21,182 nucleotides of DNA from a candidate division Hyd24-12 bacterium UBA5074 (GTDB lineage Bacteria > Fermentibacterota > Fermentibacteria > Fermentibacterales > Fermentibacteraceae): assembly GCA_002414865.1 (NCBI GenBank), contig DIAQ01000075.1, positions 34,461 through 55,642 of the forward strand, given 5' to 3'. The notes under the pieces are model-generated. The model was given only the letters and a program-made list of their open reading frames with translations. It did not search any database and had not been told where the DNA came from. The position numbers and the translations under genes were made by a program. Below, piece by piece: positions 8,064 to 14,706 of the stretch. The stretch's first letter is position 1. Every line of letters starts with the position of its first letter.

Positions 8064-8749
8064 TCCGATCCTTTCTCGGGACGAGCCTCATCGACTACCC
8101 GGGACGGATTTCCTCGGTCGTCTTCGTGGGCGGCTGCAACCTCTCCTGCCCCTTCTGCCACAATCCCGAGCTCGTGAGGCCGGACCTCCTCGAGGACCAG
8201 TACAGCCTCGACGAGGGCGAGGTAATCGCATCCCTCCAACAGAGGCGCGAATTCGTCGAAGGGGTCTGCATCACGGGCGGGGAGCCGCTCCTGCATCCGG
8301 GGCTGATCGCTTTCCTCGGCAGGATCAGGGACGAGACGGGTCTGCCTGTCAAGCTCGACACGAACGGCACCGTCCCGGCGAAGCTCTCCGAGGCGGCGGA
8401 CCTCGTTAACTACGTCGCCATCGACATCAAGTCGTCTCCCGAAGGGTATCCCGACGCGACGGGGGGGAGGTCGACCGTCGATCCCGTGCTCGAGTCAGTC
8501 GTGATCGCGAAGGATTTCCCGGCGTACGAGCTCCGCACGACCATGGTCCCAGGGATCGTGTCAGCCGAGGATATAGAGAAGGTGCTCTTCCTCACCGGAC
8601 GGGTAAAGAAGTACGTCCTTCAGAGGTTCCGCTCCGAAAAGACCCTCTCCCCCGAATTCACAGGAGTGCCGCCCTATTCCCGCGCATATCTCGAAGCGAC
8701 CGCGGAGCGGCTTCGCATCTTCGCCGACGAGGTAGTGATAAGATCCTGA
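8060..8749 (+). CDS. nrdG: Anaerobic ribonucleotide reductase activating radical SAM protein
   Basis: A 229-residue radical SAM enzyme with CNLSCPFC (Cys26, Cys30, Cys33), the CxxxCxxC ligand set for the [4Fe-4S] cluster that cleaves S-adenosylmethionine. It is followed by ITGGEPLL, the GGE SAM-binding motif, and KLDTNGT, a typical strand of this family. The N-terminus GTSLIDYPGRISSVVF is characteristic of NrdG-type activases. Its job is to install the glycyl radical, here presumably on the separate 59-residue peptide. The start is TTG 8060, with GGGGGGA 5-6 bases upstream, and it overlaps the stop of the peptide gene by four bases (TTGA). This implies translational coupling across nrdD, the radical peptide and nrdG. 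Confidence 0.95.
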   Translation: MIRSFLGTSLIDYPGRISSVVFVGGCNLSCPFCHNPELVRPDLLEDQYSLDEGEVIASLQQRREFVEGVCITGGEPLLHPGLIAFLGRIRDETGLPVKLDTNGTVPAKLSEAADLVNYVAIDIKSSPEGYPDATGGRSTVDPVLESVVIAKDFPAYELRTTMVPGIVSAEDIEKVLFLTGRVKKYVLQRFRSEKTLSPEFTGVPPYSRAYLEATAERLRIFADEVVIRS

Positions 8750-8755
8750 CAGAGT

Positions 8756-8824
8756 GGGGAGGGGCGACGGAGGGTGCTTCCGCTGACCGGCCGGCTGGCA
8801 GGAAGAGCTAGGCCGCCCCTCCCC
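8756..8824. repeat. Long inverted repeat / structured element downstream of nrdG
   Basis: Perfect 11-base arms GGGGAGGGGCG (8756-8766) and CGCCCCTCCCC (8814-8824) enclose 47 bases. The interior is itself foldable: CTTCC 8777-8781 can pair with GGAAG 8801-8805 around a CCGGCCGG centre. There is no T-run on either side, so it is not a classical intrinsic terminator. It could be a transcript-end hairpin for nrdG, a small structured RNA or a dispersed palindromic repeat. Confidence 0.6.
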
Positions 8825-8884
8825 GGGCAATGAGATACCGTTTCTGGCACAGCGTGCCCTGCCTGACGAATCGGTTCCCTGGCA

Positions 8885-8906
8885 ACTGCGGCCTGCGTTC
8901 CGCAGT
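8885..8906. other. Hairpin between convergent nrdG and the YgiQ-family gene
   Basis: ACTGCGG (8885-8891) and CCGCAGT (8900-8906) form a perfect 7-bp stem with an 8-base loop, 28 bases past the stop of the minus-strand YgiQ-family gene. No T-run follows. A weak transcript-end signal is possible. Confidence 0.35.
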
Positions 8907-8933
8907 CCTGCCCGCCGGACGACTGTTATAGCC

Positions 8934-10730
8934 TCATTTCATCCCCGGGTTCCAGGATGTCCGAGCCTTGTCCCTTCGGACCCGCCTGCGGCCTCCGGGG
9001 CGCCCGTGACCGTCCTTGTGATCTCCCTCCCGGAAGAGCATCATCGCGAGCTGTCTCCGCTTCTCGGTCGGCCTGCGCGCGACGAATGCAAGCGGACCGC
9101 CCGAGGGATCCAGCCCCGTGTAATACATGGCAGTGGCCATCGTCATCGGCGCGGGGAGGAACACCTGGACCTGCCTGGGGCGCAGATGCTGGCTCCGCAG
9201 CACCTCCTGGAGCCTCCTCATGTGCTCCTCCGTGGAGCCCGGGAAGGCTGCGATGAGGTAGGGAAGCACGTACTGCTCCTTCCCCGCCGCCGCCGAAGCC
9301 TCGTCGAACATCCGGCAGAATTCCAGATAGCTCTCCAGTGATGACTTCCTCATCAGCCGGAGGACATCCGGGGAGAAACTCTCGGGTGCGATCTTCAGGT
9401 GGCCGCCCGTGTACGAGGCCGCCAGCGCCTTCACGAAGGCCGGGTCCTTCACAGCGAGGTCCAGCCTGATCCCGCTCCCCACGCTGACGTGCCTGACACC
9501 GGGCGTGCCCGCGACTGCGTCGAGGAGCGCCGCGTAGCCGGATCCACGGGTCGCGAAGTTCCGGCAGATCGACGGGAACAGGCAGGAGATCCTGCGGCAC
9601 GAGGCTTCCGCGGCCCGGTCCCTGCAGCCCAGGGAGTACATGTTCGCCGTCGGACCGCCGACGTCCGTGATGGTCCCCCGGAAGCCAGGCGCAGATGCGA
9701 TCCGCTCGGCTTCGGCGAGGACCGATTTCCTGCTGCGTGATCGCACGGCCTTCCCCTGGTGCAGGCCCAGCGCGCAGAAGCTGCAGCCTCCGGCGCATCC
9801 CCTCACCGCCGTGATGGAATCGCGGATCATCTCCCATGCCGGGACGGGCCCCTCATACATGGGATGCGGGAGTCTTGTGAACGGAAGGGCATACACGGCA
9901 TCCAGCTCAGCCGTCTCGAGAGGAGGGGCCGGAGGCTGGACGATGACGGCGCGCGTGTCGGTTCTCTGCAGCAGCATTCTGCCGCTCCATGGATTCGATT
10001 CGGCTTCCAGCATCCTGGTCATTTCCATGAAAGCCGCCGGGGAGGATGACACCTCCTCGTGGGACGGAAGCTCGACAGCCCCCTCCGCCATCTTGCCGCG
10101 CAGCTCCGACGAGCCTGCCCATACGGCCGTCCCGGCTATCCCGGGAAGCGGGAGGCCCTCCTCCATCCTTCGCGCGATCTCGACGATCTGCCTCTCCCCC
10201 ATCCCGAATACGAGAATGTCCGCGCGGGTGTCGAGGAGGATCGAGCGCCTGACGGCGTCACTCCAGAAATCGTAGTGGCTCAGCCTTCGGAGACTCGCCT
10301 CTATCCCGCCCAGGACGAGGGGAGTGCCTGGCATGGCCTGGCGAATCCTGTTCCCGTATGCGAGGACCGCGCGGTCCGGCCTCAGACCGGGCCTGCCGCC
10401 CTCGCTGTAGTCGTCCTCGGAGCGCCGCCTGCCCAGTGACGTGTAGTTCGAGACCATCGAGTCCATGGCTCCAGCGGTGACGCCGCAGAAGAGGCGCGGG
10501 ACCCCGAGCTTGAGGAAAGCCCCTGGATCGGTCCAGTCGGGCTGCGGCAGGATTCCGACCTTCAGCCCTAGCGACTCGAGCAGCCGTCCGACGAGAGCGG
10601 CGCCGAAGGAGGGATGGTCCACATACGCGTCGCCGGTTACCACCACGACATCGCATCGGTCCCACCCGAGCAGATCCATCTCTGCACGGGATGCAGGCAG
10701 GAACCGGGTGTTGGTTTGACTTCCGTTCAT
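8934..10730 (-). CDS. YgiQ-family (UPF0313) radical SAM protein
   Basis: A 598-residue protein with the YgiQ signature start (RFLPASRAEMDLLGWD, then DVVVVTGDAYVDHPSFGAAL). The next block is VLGGIEASLRRLSHYDFW, and the radical SAM cluster motif CAGGCSFC places ligands at residues 312, 316 and 319. Later come KIAPES and QVQVFLPAPMTMATAMYYTG, both family-typical. The N-terminal ~170 residues resemble a cobalamin-binding-like domain, but no clear B12 DxHxxG motif is visible. The reaction and substrate of the family are not established. Length is at the short end of the family (E. coli YgiQ is over 700). ATG 10730 is the only sensible start; no Shine-Dalgarno is seen, and only 30 bases separate it from the divergent gene, so it may have a very short leader. 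Confidence 0.92.
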   Translation of the reverse strand: MNGSQTNTRFLPASRAEMDLLGWDRCDVVVVTGDAYVDHPSFGAALVGRLLESLGLKVGILPQPDWTDPGAFLKLGVPRLFCGVTAGAMDSMVSNYTSLGRRRSEDDYSEGGRPGLRPDRAVLAYGNRIRQAMPGTPLVLGGIEASLRRLSHYDFWSDAVRRSILLDTRADILVFGMGERQIVEIARRMEEGLPLPGIAGTAVWAGSSELRGKMAEGAVELPSHEEVSSSPAAFMEMTRMLEAESNPWSGRMLLQRTDTRAVIVQPPAPPLETAELDAVYALPFTRLPHPMYEGPVPAWEMIRDSITAVRGCAGGCSFCALGLHQGKAVRSRSRKSVLAEAERIASAPGFRGTITDVGGPTANMYSLGCRDRAAEASCRRISCLFPSICRNFATRGSGYAALLDAVAGTPGVRHVSVGSGIRLDLAVKDPAFVKALAASYTGGHLKIAPESFSPDVLRLMRKSSLESYLEFCRMFDEASAAAGKEQYVLPYLIAAFPGSTEEHMRRLQEVLRSQHLRPRQVQVFLPAPMTMATAMYYTGLDPSGGPLAFVARRPTEKRRQLAMMLFREGDHKDGHGRPGGRRRVRRDKARTSWNPGMK

Positions 10731-10742
10731 GCCCGTTACATT
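10716..10742 (+). promoter_or_regulatory. Candidate promoter for the small secreted protein gene
   Basis: TTGACT (10716-10721) and TACATT (10737-10742) are 15 bases apart, a slightly short spacer. They lie inside the first codons and leader of the divergent YgiQ-family gene, 18 bases before the ATG at 10761. The short gap between the divergent genes makes an overlapping promoter necessary, but the match is modest. Confidence 0.3.
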
Positions 10743-10760
10743 GTGCGGCGGAGGAAGGTG

Positions 10761-11348
10761 ATGCAAATGAAAAAGGCATTCGCGCTGCTCGTCATCGCCG
10801 CCTTGCTCGCCGCGGCTGACGCTCCGGTCTCCCCTGTGCTGTGCAACCCCATCATCTCGGACTACATGTACGACGACTGCACGGCCTGCTGGATCACCTG
10901 GACCGGCGAGTGGAGGGCTGTCGCCTTCGGCGACATGGGCTGCCTTCTCACCGGGGCCGAGCTGTGGTTCTACCACTCCTCGACCTGGCCCTGGGACACG
11001 TCGCAGTTCGGCATATCCGCATGGGAGTGGGGATCCTCCGGGCCGGGGACCATGACCGACTGCGACACATGGTCTGCGATGCACATGACTGCCGCTATTG
11101 CGCCTCTGTACTGCCCCGCCGACTCCTTCTGGGTCATCATGCATACAGGCTTCTCCTCGGGCGGATGGCCTTCCGTGCTGGGCGACGGCAGCCCGAGGTC
11201 GGACCCGCACAGCCTCTACTCCGATGATTTCACGAACTGGACGCCCTGGAATCCCGGTACGGGCAGCTGCGACTATCTCATCCGGGGCAGCAGCATCATG
11301 TGGGGCCTGCAACCCTCGACCTGGGGGAGCATCAAGAGCTGCTGGTGA
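10761..11348 (+). CDS. Small secreted protein of unknown function, rich in Trp, Ser and Cys
   Basis: A 195-residue protein with a clear signal peptide: MQMKKAFALLVIAALLAAADA, cleavable after about residue 21. The mature part is rich in tryptophan and small polar residues (WITWTGEW, SAWEWGSSGPG, TNWTPWNPG) and has several cysteines that could form disulphides outside the cell. The pattern resembles a beta-rich extracellular domain, of the sort in which LTGAELWFY and FWVIMHTG strands alternate. I recognise no family, and it lacks the FlgD-like C-terminal module seen in the two large secreted proteins of this window. GGAGGAAGG lies just upstream, giving good spacing for ATG 10761; ATG 10767 is an alternative. 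It stands alone, divergent from the YgiQ-family gene. Confidence 0.75.
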   Translation: MQMKKAFALLVIAALLAAADAPVSPVLCNPIISDYMYDDCTACWITWTGEWRAVAFGDMGCLLTGAELWFYHSSTWPWDTSQFGISAWEWGSSGPGTMTDCDTWSAMHMTAAIAPLYCPADSFWVIMHTGFSSGGWPSVLGDGSPRSDPHSLYSDDFTNWTPWNPGTGSCDYLIRGSSIMWGLQPSTWGSIKSCW

Positions 11349-11627
11349 CCTGTCCGTTCCTCTGACGCAGCCGGCATCGCCCAGCCTCCCGCACCTTCCG
11401 CGTACGGATCACGACAGAGGTGAGAACCCTGCGCCCTCCGGGCTCGTCCGCACCGTGTGCGCAGCCGTCTTCCGTCTCCAGGAGTTCGGATCGCTGCCGG
11501 AAAGCCCCGGGGACGATGCCGGCTCTGCTGCGGAAGGTCATATTCCTCCATCCCGGGGGCGCGGAATGTCGGGCATTCCCGGCTCCGCCGCGCCTGCTCC
11601 CGCACCCGGGGAGGGGAAGGCGGCAAC
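11349..11627. other. Non-coding gap before the TauE/SafE gene
   Basis: About 280 bases with no supported gene. Frames that read through it are arginine- and proline-rich and look like GC-rich noise. The only clear signal is the purine-rich ribosome site GAGGGGAAGG at 11611-11620. I see no convincing terminator for the secreted protein gene and no riboswitch I can name. Confidence 0.5.
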
Positions 11628-12377
11628 CTGACAGACTGGATCCAGCTCCTCCTGCTCGCATCCGCAGGGTGCGCCGCCGGATTCTTCAACGTGGTCGCCG
11701 GAGGCGGCTCCCTGCTGACTCTGCCCGCACTCATCCTCATGGGGTATCCCCCGGTCGTGGCCAACGGCACCAACAGGCTGGCCGTCCTGGGGCAGAGCGC
11801 ATCCTCGGTGCTGACATTCCGCAGGAAGGGCTTCTACGGCCTCCGGACAGCGGTGTTCCTCTCCGTCCCTGCCTGCATCGGAGCGGTGGCGGGCACGCTC
11901 GCGGCCCTGCATGTCTCCGCCGGCCAGTTCCGCGTGCTCCTCTCGACCGTCATGCTGGTCGCAGCCGCAACGCTCTTCGTGCCCCGCAGGCGCGGCTCGG
12001 TGGAGGACAGGCTTTCTCCGCGCGCCATGCCCCTGCAATTCGCCATTTTCGTCCTCATCGGCTTCTACGGCGGCTTCATACAGGCCGGGGTGGGCTTCCT
12101 CATAATGGCTGCCCTCTCCGGCCTGGGCCGCCTCGGGCTGGCGCGCACCAACAGCATCAAGGTGCTCGTCGTGGGAGCCTATACACTCCCCTCCCTGGCC
12201 ATCTTCGTAGCGAACGGCAGCATCGCCTGGCTGCCCGCGCTCGTCCTCACCGCCGGCAACGCTCTGGGCGGGTGGGTCGGCACGTTGTTTTCCGTCGCTA
12301 AGGGCGAAGGGCGGATCCGCGCGATCCTGGCCATGGCGGTGGCAGCTATGGCTCTGAAGCTCGCAGGTGTGTTCTGA
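11628..12377 (+). CDS. TauE/SafE (TSUP) family membrane permease, apparent CTG start
   Basis: About 249 residues with the two-repeat architecture of the sulfite exporter TauE/SafE family. Repeat one has CAAGFFNVVAGGGSLLTLPALILMG followed by ANGTNRLAV; repeat two has GFYGGFIQAGVGFLIM followed by RTNSIKVLVVGAYTLPS. Eight or so membrane helices are expected. Members move sulfite, sulfonates or related organic anions; the substrate here is unknown. No ATG, GTG or TTG lies at the right place. CTG 11628 sits 7 bases after GAGGGGAAGG and gives the normal short N-terminus. The next in-frame upstream start, GTG 11457, would add 57 arginine-rich residues that do not resemble the family. A small membrane protein follows after 17 bases, probably in the same operon. 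Confidence 0.85.
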   Translation: MTDWIQLLLLASAGCAAGFFNVVAGGGSLLTLPALILMGYPPVVANGTNRLAVLGQSASSVLTFRRKGFYGLRTAVFLSVPACIGAVAGTLAALHVSAGQFRVLLSTVMLVAAATLFVPRRRGSVEDRLSPRAMPLQFAIFVLIGFYGGFIQAGVGFLIMAALSGLGRLGLARTNSIKVLVVGAYTLPSLAIFVANGSIAWLPALVLTAGNALGGWVGTLFSVAKGEGRIRAILAMAVAAMALKLAGVF

Positions 12378-12394
12378 ATCGAACGGGAGGCGGC

Positions 12395-12781
12395 ATGAGA
12401 GCGGTCAGCGTGGTTTCAGTGGTCCTCGGCCTCGGCGTGTTCGTACTGGGCATTCTGGGCCTCCTCAGCGGCGGCGGGGCGGGATCGGGCATCCCCGTGC
12501 TGATCGGCGCTTCGCTGGCATATCTCGGCTTCCGGGGCGGCAGGCGCGGAACGGTCGTTTTCGGGCACGGATGCATCGTTGCGGGATGCTATCTCACAGC
12601 CTGGGGGGTTCATGTGGCCCAGGTCGTGGGCTCGGCTCCGACCTGGCTGCAGATCGTCACTCAACCCCTGTTCTGGGGTCTGTTCTCGATCTTCGGCGGC
12701 ATCTGTGCCAACTTCCACGCATTCTGCTCCTGCGTCAGGAAGATGTCCGGGGAGGAGAAGAGCGCCTGCTGCAAGGATTGA
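12395..12781 (+). CDS. Small multi-spanning membrane protein of unknown function with cysteine-rich tail
   Basis: A 128-residue protein with about four hydrophobic stretches: residues ~4-25, ~30-47, ~52-75 and ~85-105. It ends in a polar tail with several cysteines (FCSCVRKMSGEEKSACCKD). GGGAGG lies 5 bases before ATG 12395, and only 17 bases separate it from the TauE/SafE stop, so the two are likely co-transcribed. I recognise no family. A helper to the permease is possible from context only. The tail could bind a metal or form a disulphide, depending on orientation in the membrane. Confidence 0.75.
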   Translation: MRAVSVVSVVLGLGVFVLGILGLLSGGGAGSGIPVLIGASLAYLGFRGGRRGTVVFGHGCIVAGCYLTAWGVHVAQVVGSAPTWLQIVTQPLFWGLFSIFGGICANFHAFCSCVRKMSGEEKSACCKD

Positions 12782-12796
12782 CAGGCTGTCTCCGGC

Positions 12797-13294
12797 CTAC
12801 ATCTCCAGTATCCCCCTGATGACGTCCGGGTCGGTCGCGATCCTCCAGAACCTCTTCCCCGCGATGTCCATGCCAGGCCGTTCGCAGGGCAGGTCAGGAC
12901 TGCCTCCGGGGCTGTCCATGGCGTAATCCGAGAGCCCGACGGCCAGGGTATCCCGTACCGCGGGAGTCCTGATCACGGCAGAGAAGTCCACGAGCTGGGA
13001 ATCAGTGCCGACCGAGCCCGTCGCAGCGATCATCCGGCCTCCTTCCCAGACCAGCATCGAGTCCGCCGTCAGCTCGAGCGTGTCCCCCCGGAGCTCCCAG
13101 CCACCCCATACGGTGCGCAGCCGGGACTCCCCGTCCATCTCGTTCTCGTGCCATTCGTACACCCCGCCGGGGAGCAGGGCGTACAGCTCGCAATAGCCGG
13201 AGCCCACGCATGTCGAGTTGTGCCAGAGGCCTTCCAGCGCGGGTGCGCCTCCGTGAGGCAACTGGAGCGAGAGGATGACTGCGAGCAGGGGCAT
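12797..13294 (-). CDS. Small secreted beta-rich protein of unknown function
   Basis: A 165-residue protein with a short signal-peptide-like N-terminus (MPLLAVILSLQLPHGGAPA). The body follows a repeating beta-strand pattern: LEGLWHNS, then GGVYEWHENEMDGESRLRTVWGGWELRGDTLEL. The GxW...GDTLxL arrangement recalls lipocalin-like or META-type small barrels, but I cannot assign a family. The gene starts 13 bases after the trmFO stop with GGGGAAGGA upstream, so it is probably the last gene of a GH85-trmFO operon. It converges with the small membrane protein gene, leaving 15 bases between stops. Confidence 0.75.
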   Translation of the reverse strand: MPLLAVILSLQLPHGGAPALEGLWHNSTCVGSGYCELYALLPGGVYEWHENEMDGESRLRTVWGGWELRGDTLELTADSMLVWEGGRMIAATGSVGTDSQLVDFSAVIRTPAVRDTLAVGLSDYAMDSPGGSPDLPCERPGMDIAGKRFWRIATDPDVIRGILEM

Positions 13295-13307
13295 GTCGGT
13301 CCTTCCC

Positions 13308-14666
13308 CTACTCCCGGACGAGTCCCGGAGGCAGGGGCTCGGTGGAGAGCCAATCCCCTAGTTTTTCACGGGCTCTCTGCACATAGGCGGCATTTCTCGC
13401 GTCAGGAGCGTGCCTGCGGGCCAGGGCCGGGAACAGTCCGAAGTTGATGTTGCTGGGCTGGTAATGCTTCCACTGAGACGAGGTGGCGTGGTGCAGCAGG
13501 CTGCCCATGGCGGTCTCCGCAGGCGGCGGGAGCGGCTCGTTCCCCAGAACCCTCGCGGCCGTGAACAGCCCGGCCATGATCCCGCATGCCGCAGACTCGA
13601 TGTAGCCTTCCACTCCTGTTATCTGACCGGCCAGGGTCACCTCCTCGCGACCCCTCACGCGCAGGGTGCCGTCGAGGATCGCCGGGCCGTTGACGAATGT
13701 GTTCCTGTGCATCGAGCCGTACCTGAGGAATTCGGCCCTGCCGAGACCGGGGACGAGCCTGAAGACCCTCCGCTGCTCCGGGTGAGTCAGCTTCGTCTGG
13801 CAGCCCACGAGGTTCCATGCCGTGCCGGCCGCATTCTCCATCCTGAGCTGGATCACGGCGAAGGGACGCTGCCCGGTGCGCGGGTCCACGAGACCCACCG
13901 GCTTGAGAGGCCCGTGGAGGAGAGAGAGGCTCCCGGAGGCGGCGATGACCTCGACAGGCATGCAGCCGCTGAAGTGCAGCTCCCTCTCGAACGAGCGGAG
14001 CGGCACCGTCTCCGCCGAGAGAAGCTCGTCCAGGAAGGCCTGGTAATCGTCTTCCGACAGGGGGCAGTTCAGGTAGTCGTCGCCTCCGCCCTTGTCGTAG
14101 CGCGACTGGGCGAAAACCGCGGTCATGTCGAGCGACTCCGCGGATACGACAGGTGCGATGGCGTCGTAGAAATACAGGTGCTTAGAACCGGCGAGCAGCT
14201 CTATCTCGGCGGACATCCGGTCGCTCGTCAGCGGACCCGTCGCCAGGATGACGGGCCTGCCCGGGGGTATCCCGGTCGCCTCCCCCCTGACCACGGACAC
14301 AAGGGGATCAGCCTCGAGCCTTTCCGTCACGGCCCTTCCGAATTTCTCCCTGTCCACGGCGAGGGCGTCGCCGGCCGGCACCCTGCAGGCGTCGGCGGCA
14401 TCCATGACGAGGGATCCGAGTGCCCTCATCTCCTCCTTGAGCAGTCCGGCCGCATTCATCGGGTTGGAGGATCTGAGCGAGTTCGAGCAGACCAGCTCCG
14501 CCAGGAGGGAGGTGCGGTGCGCGGGAGTGCATGCGCAGGGCCTCATCTCCATGAGCTCGACGCTGATTCCGGCCCTTGCGAGGGCCCAGGCGGCTTCGCA
14601 GCCGGCAAGGCCTCCTCCGATCACCAGGACCTTCCCGGGCATGGCGGGGCGGGCGGGCGGCATCAT
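13308..14666 (-). CDS. trmFO: Methylenetetrahydrofolate-tRNA-(uracil-5-)-methyltransferase
   Basis: This folate- and FAD-dependent enzyme makes 5-methyluridine at position 54 of tRNA. The N-terminal dinucleotide fold is clear (VLVIGGGLAGCEAAWALA). It is followed by the TrmFO signature ELVCSNSLRS, with the conserved cysteine at residue 60, or 52 if the start is ATG 14642. Further on are FSGCMPVEVIA, with the second conserved cysteine, and the C-terminal GRAEFLRYGSMHRNTF and QITGVEGYIESAA blocks and QPSNINFGLFP. The length, 452 residues, is normal. Tandem ATGs at 14666/14663 and ATG 14642 are all possible and none has a good ribosome site; the closer match of Cys52 to the family position mildly favours 14642. 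It lies 40 bases after the GH85 gene, an unusual partner. Confidence 0.95.
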   Translation of the reverse strand: MMPPARPAMPGKVLVIGGGLAGCEAAWALARAGISVELMEMRPCACTPAHRTSLLAELVCSNSLRSSNPMNAAGLLKEEMRALGSLVMDAADACRVPAGDALAVDREKFGRAVTERLEADPLVSVVRGEATGIPPGRPVILATGPLTSDRMSAEIELLAGSKHLYFYDAIAPVVSAESLDMTAVFAQSRYDKGGGDDYLNCPLSEDDYQAFLDELLSAETVPLRSFERELHFSGCMPVEVIAASGSLSLLHGPLKPVGLVDPRTGQRPFAVIQLRMENAAGTAWNLVGCQTKLTHPEQRRVFRLVPGLGRAEFLRYGSMHRNTFVNGPAILDGTLRVRGREEVTLAGQITGVEGYIESAACGIMAGLFTAARVLGNEPLPPPAETAMGSLLHHATSSQWKHYQPSNINFGLFPALARRHAPDARNAAYVQRAREKLGDWLSTEPLPPGLVRE

Positions 14667-14706
14667 CGCGCAGGATGCCGGGCACCGGATGGAATCAGGA
14701 TGGCCA

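Noticed and set aside
8756..8824. Signal recognition particle RNA
   Set aside because: The minus strand has GGTCAGCGGAAG, faintly like the SRP apical loop, but the rest of the conserved loop is missing.
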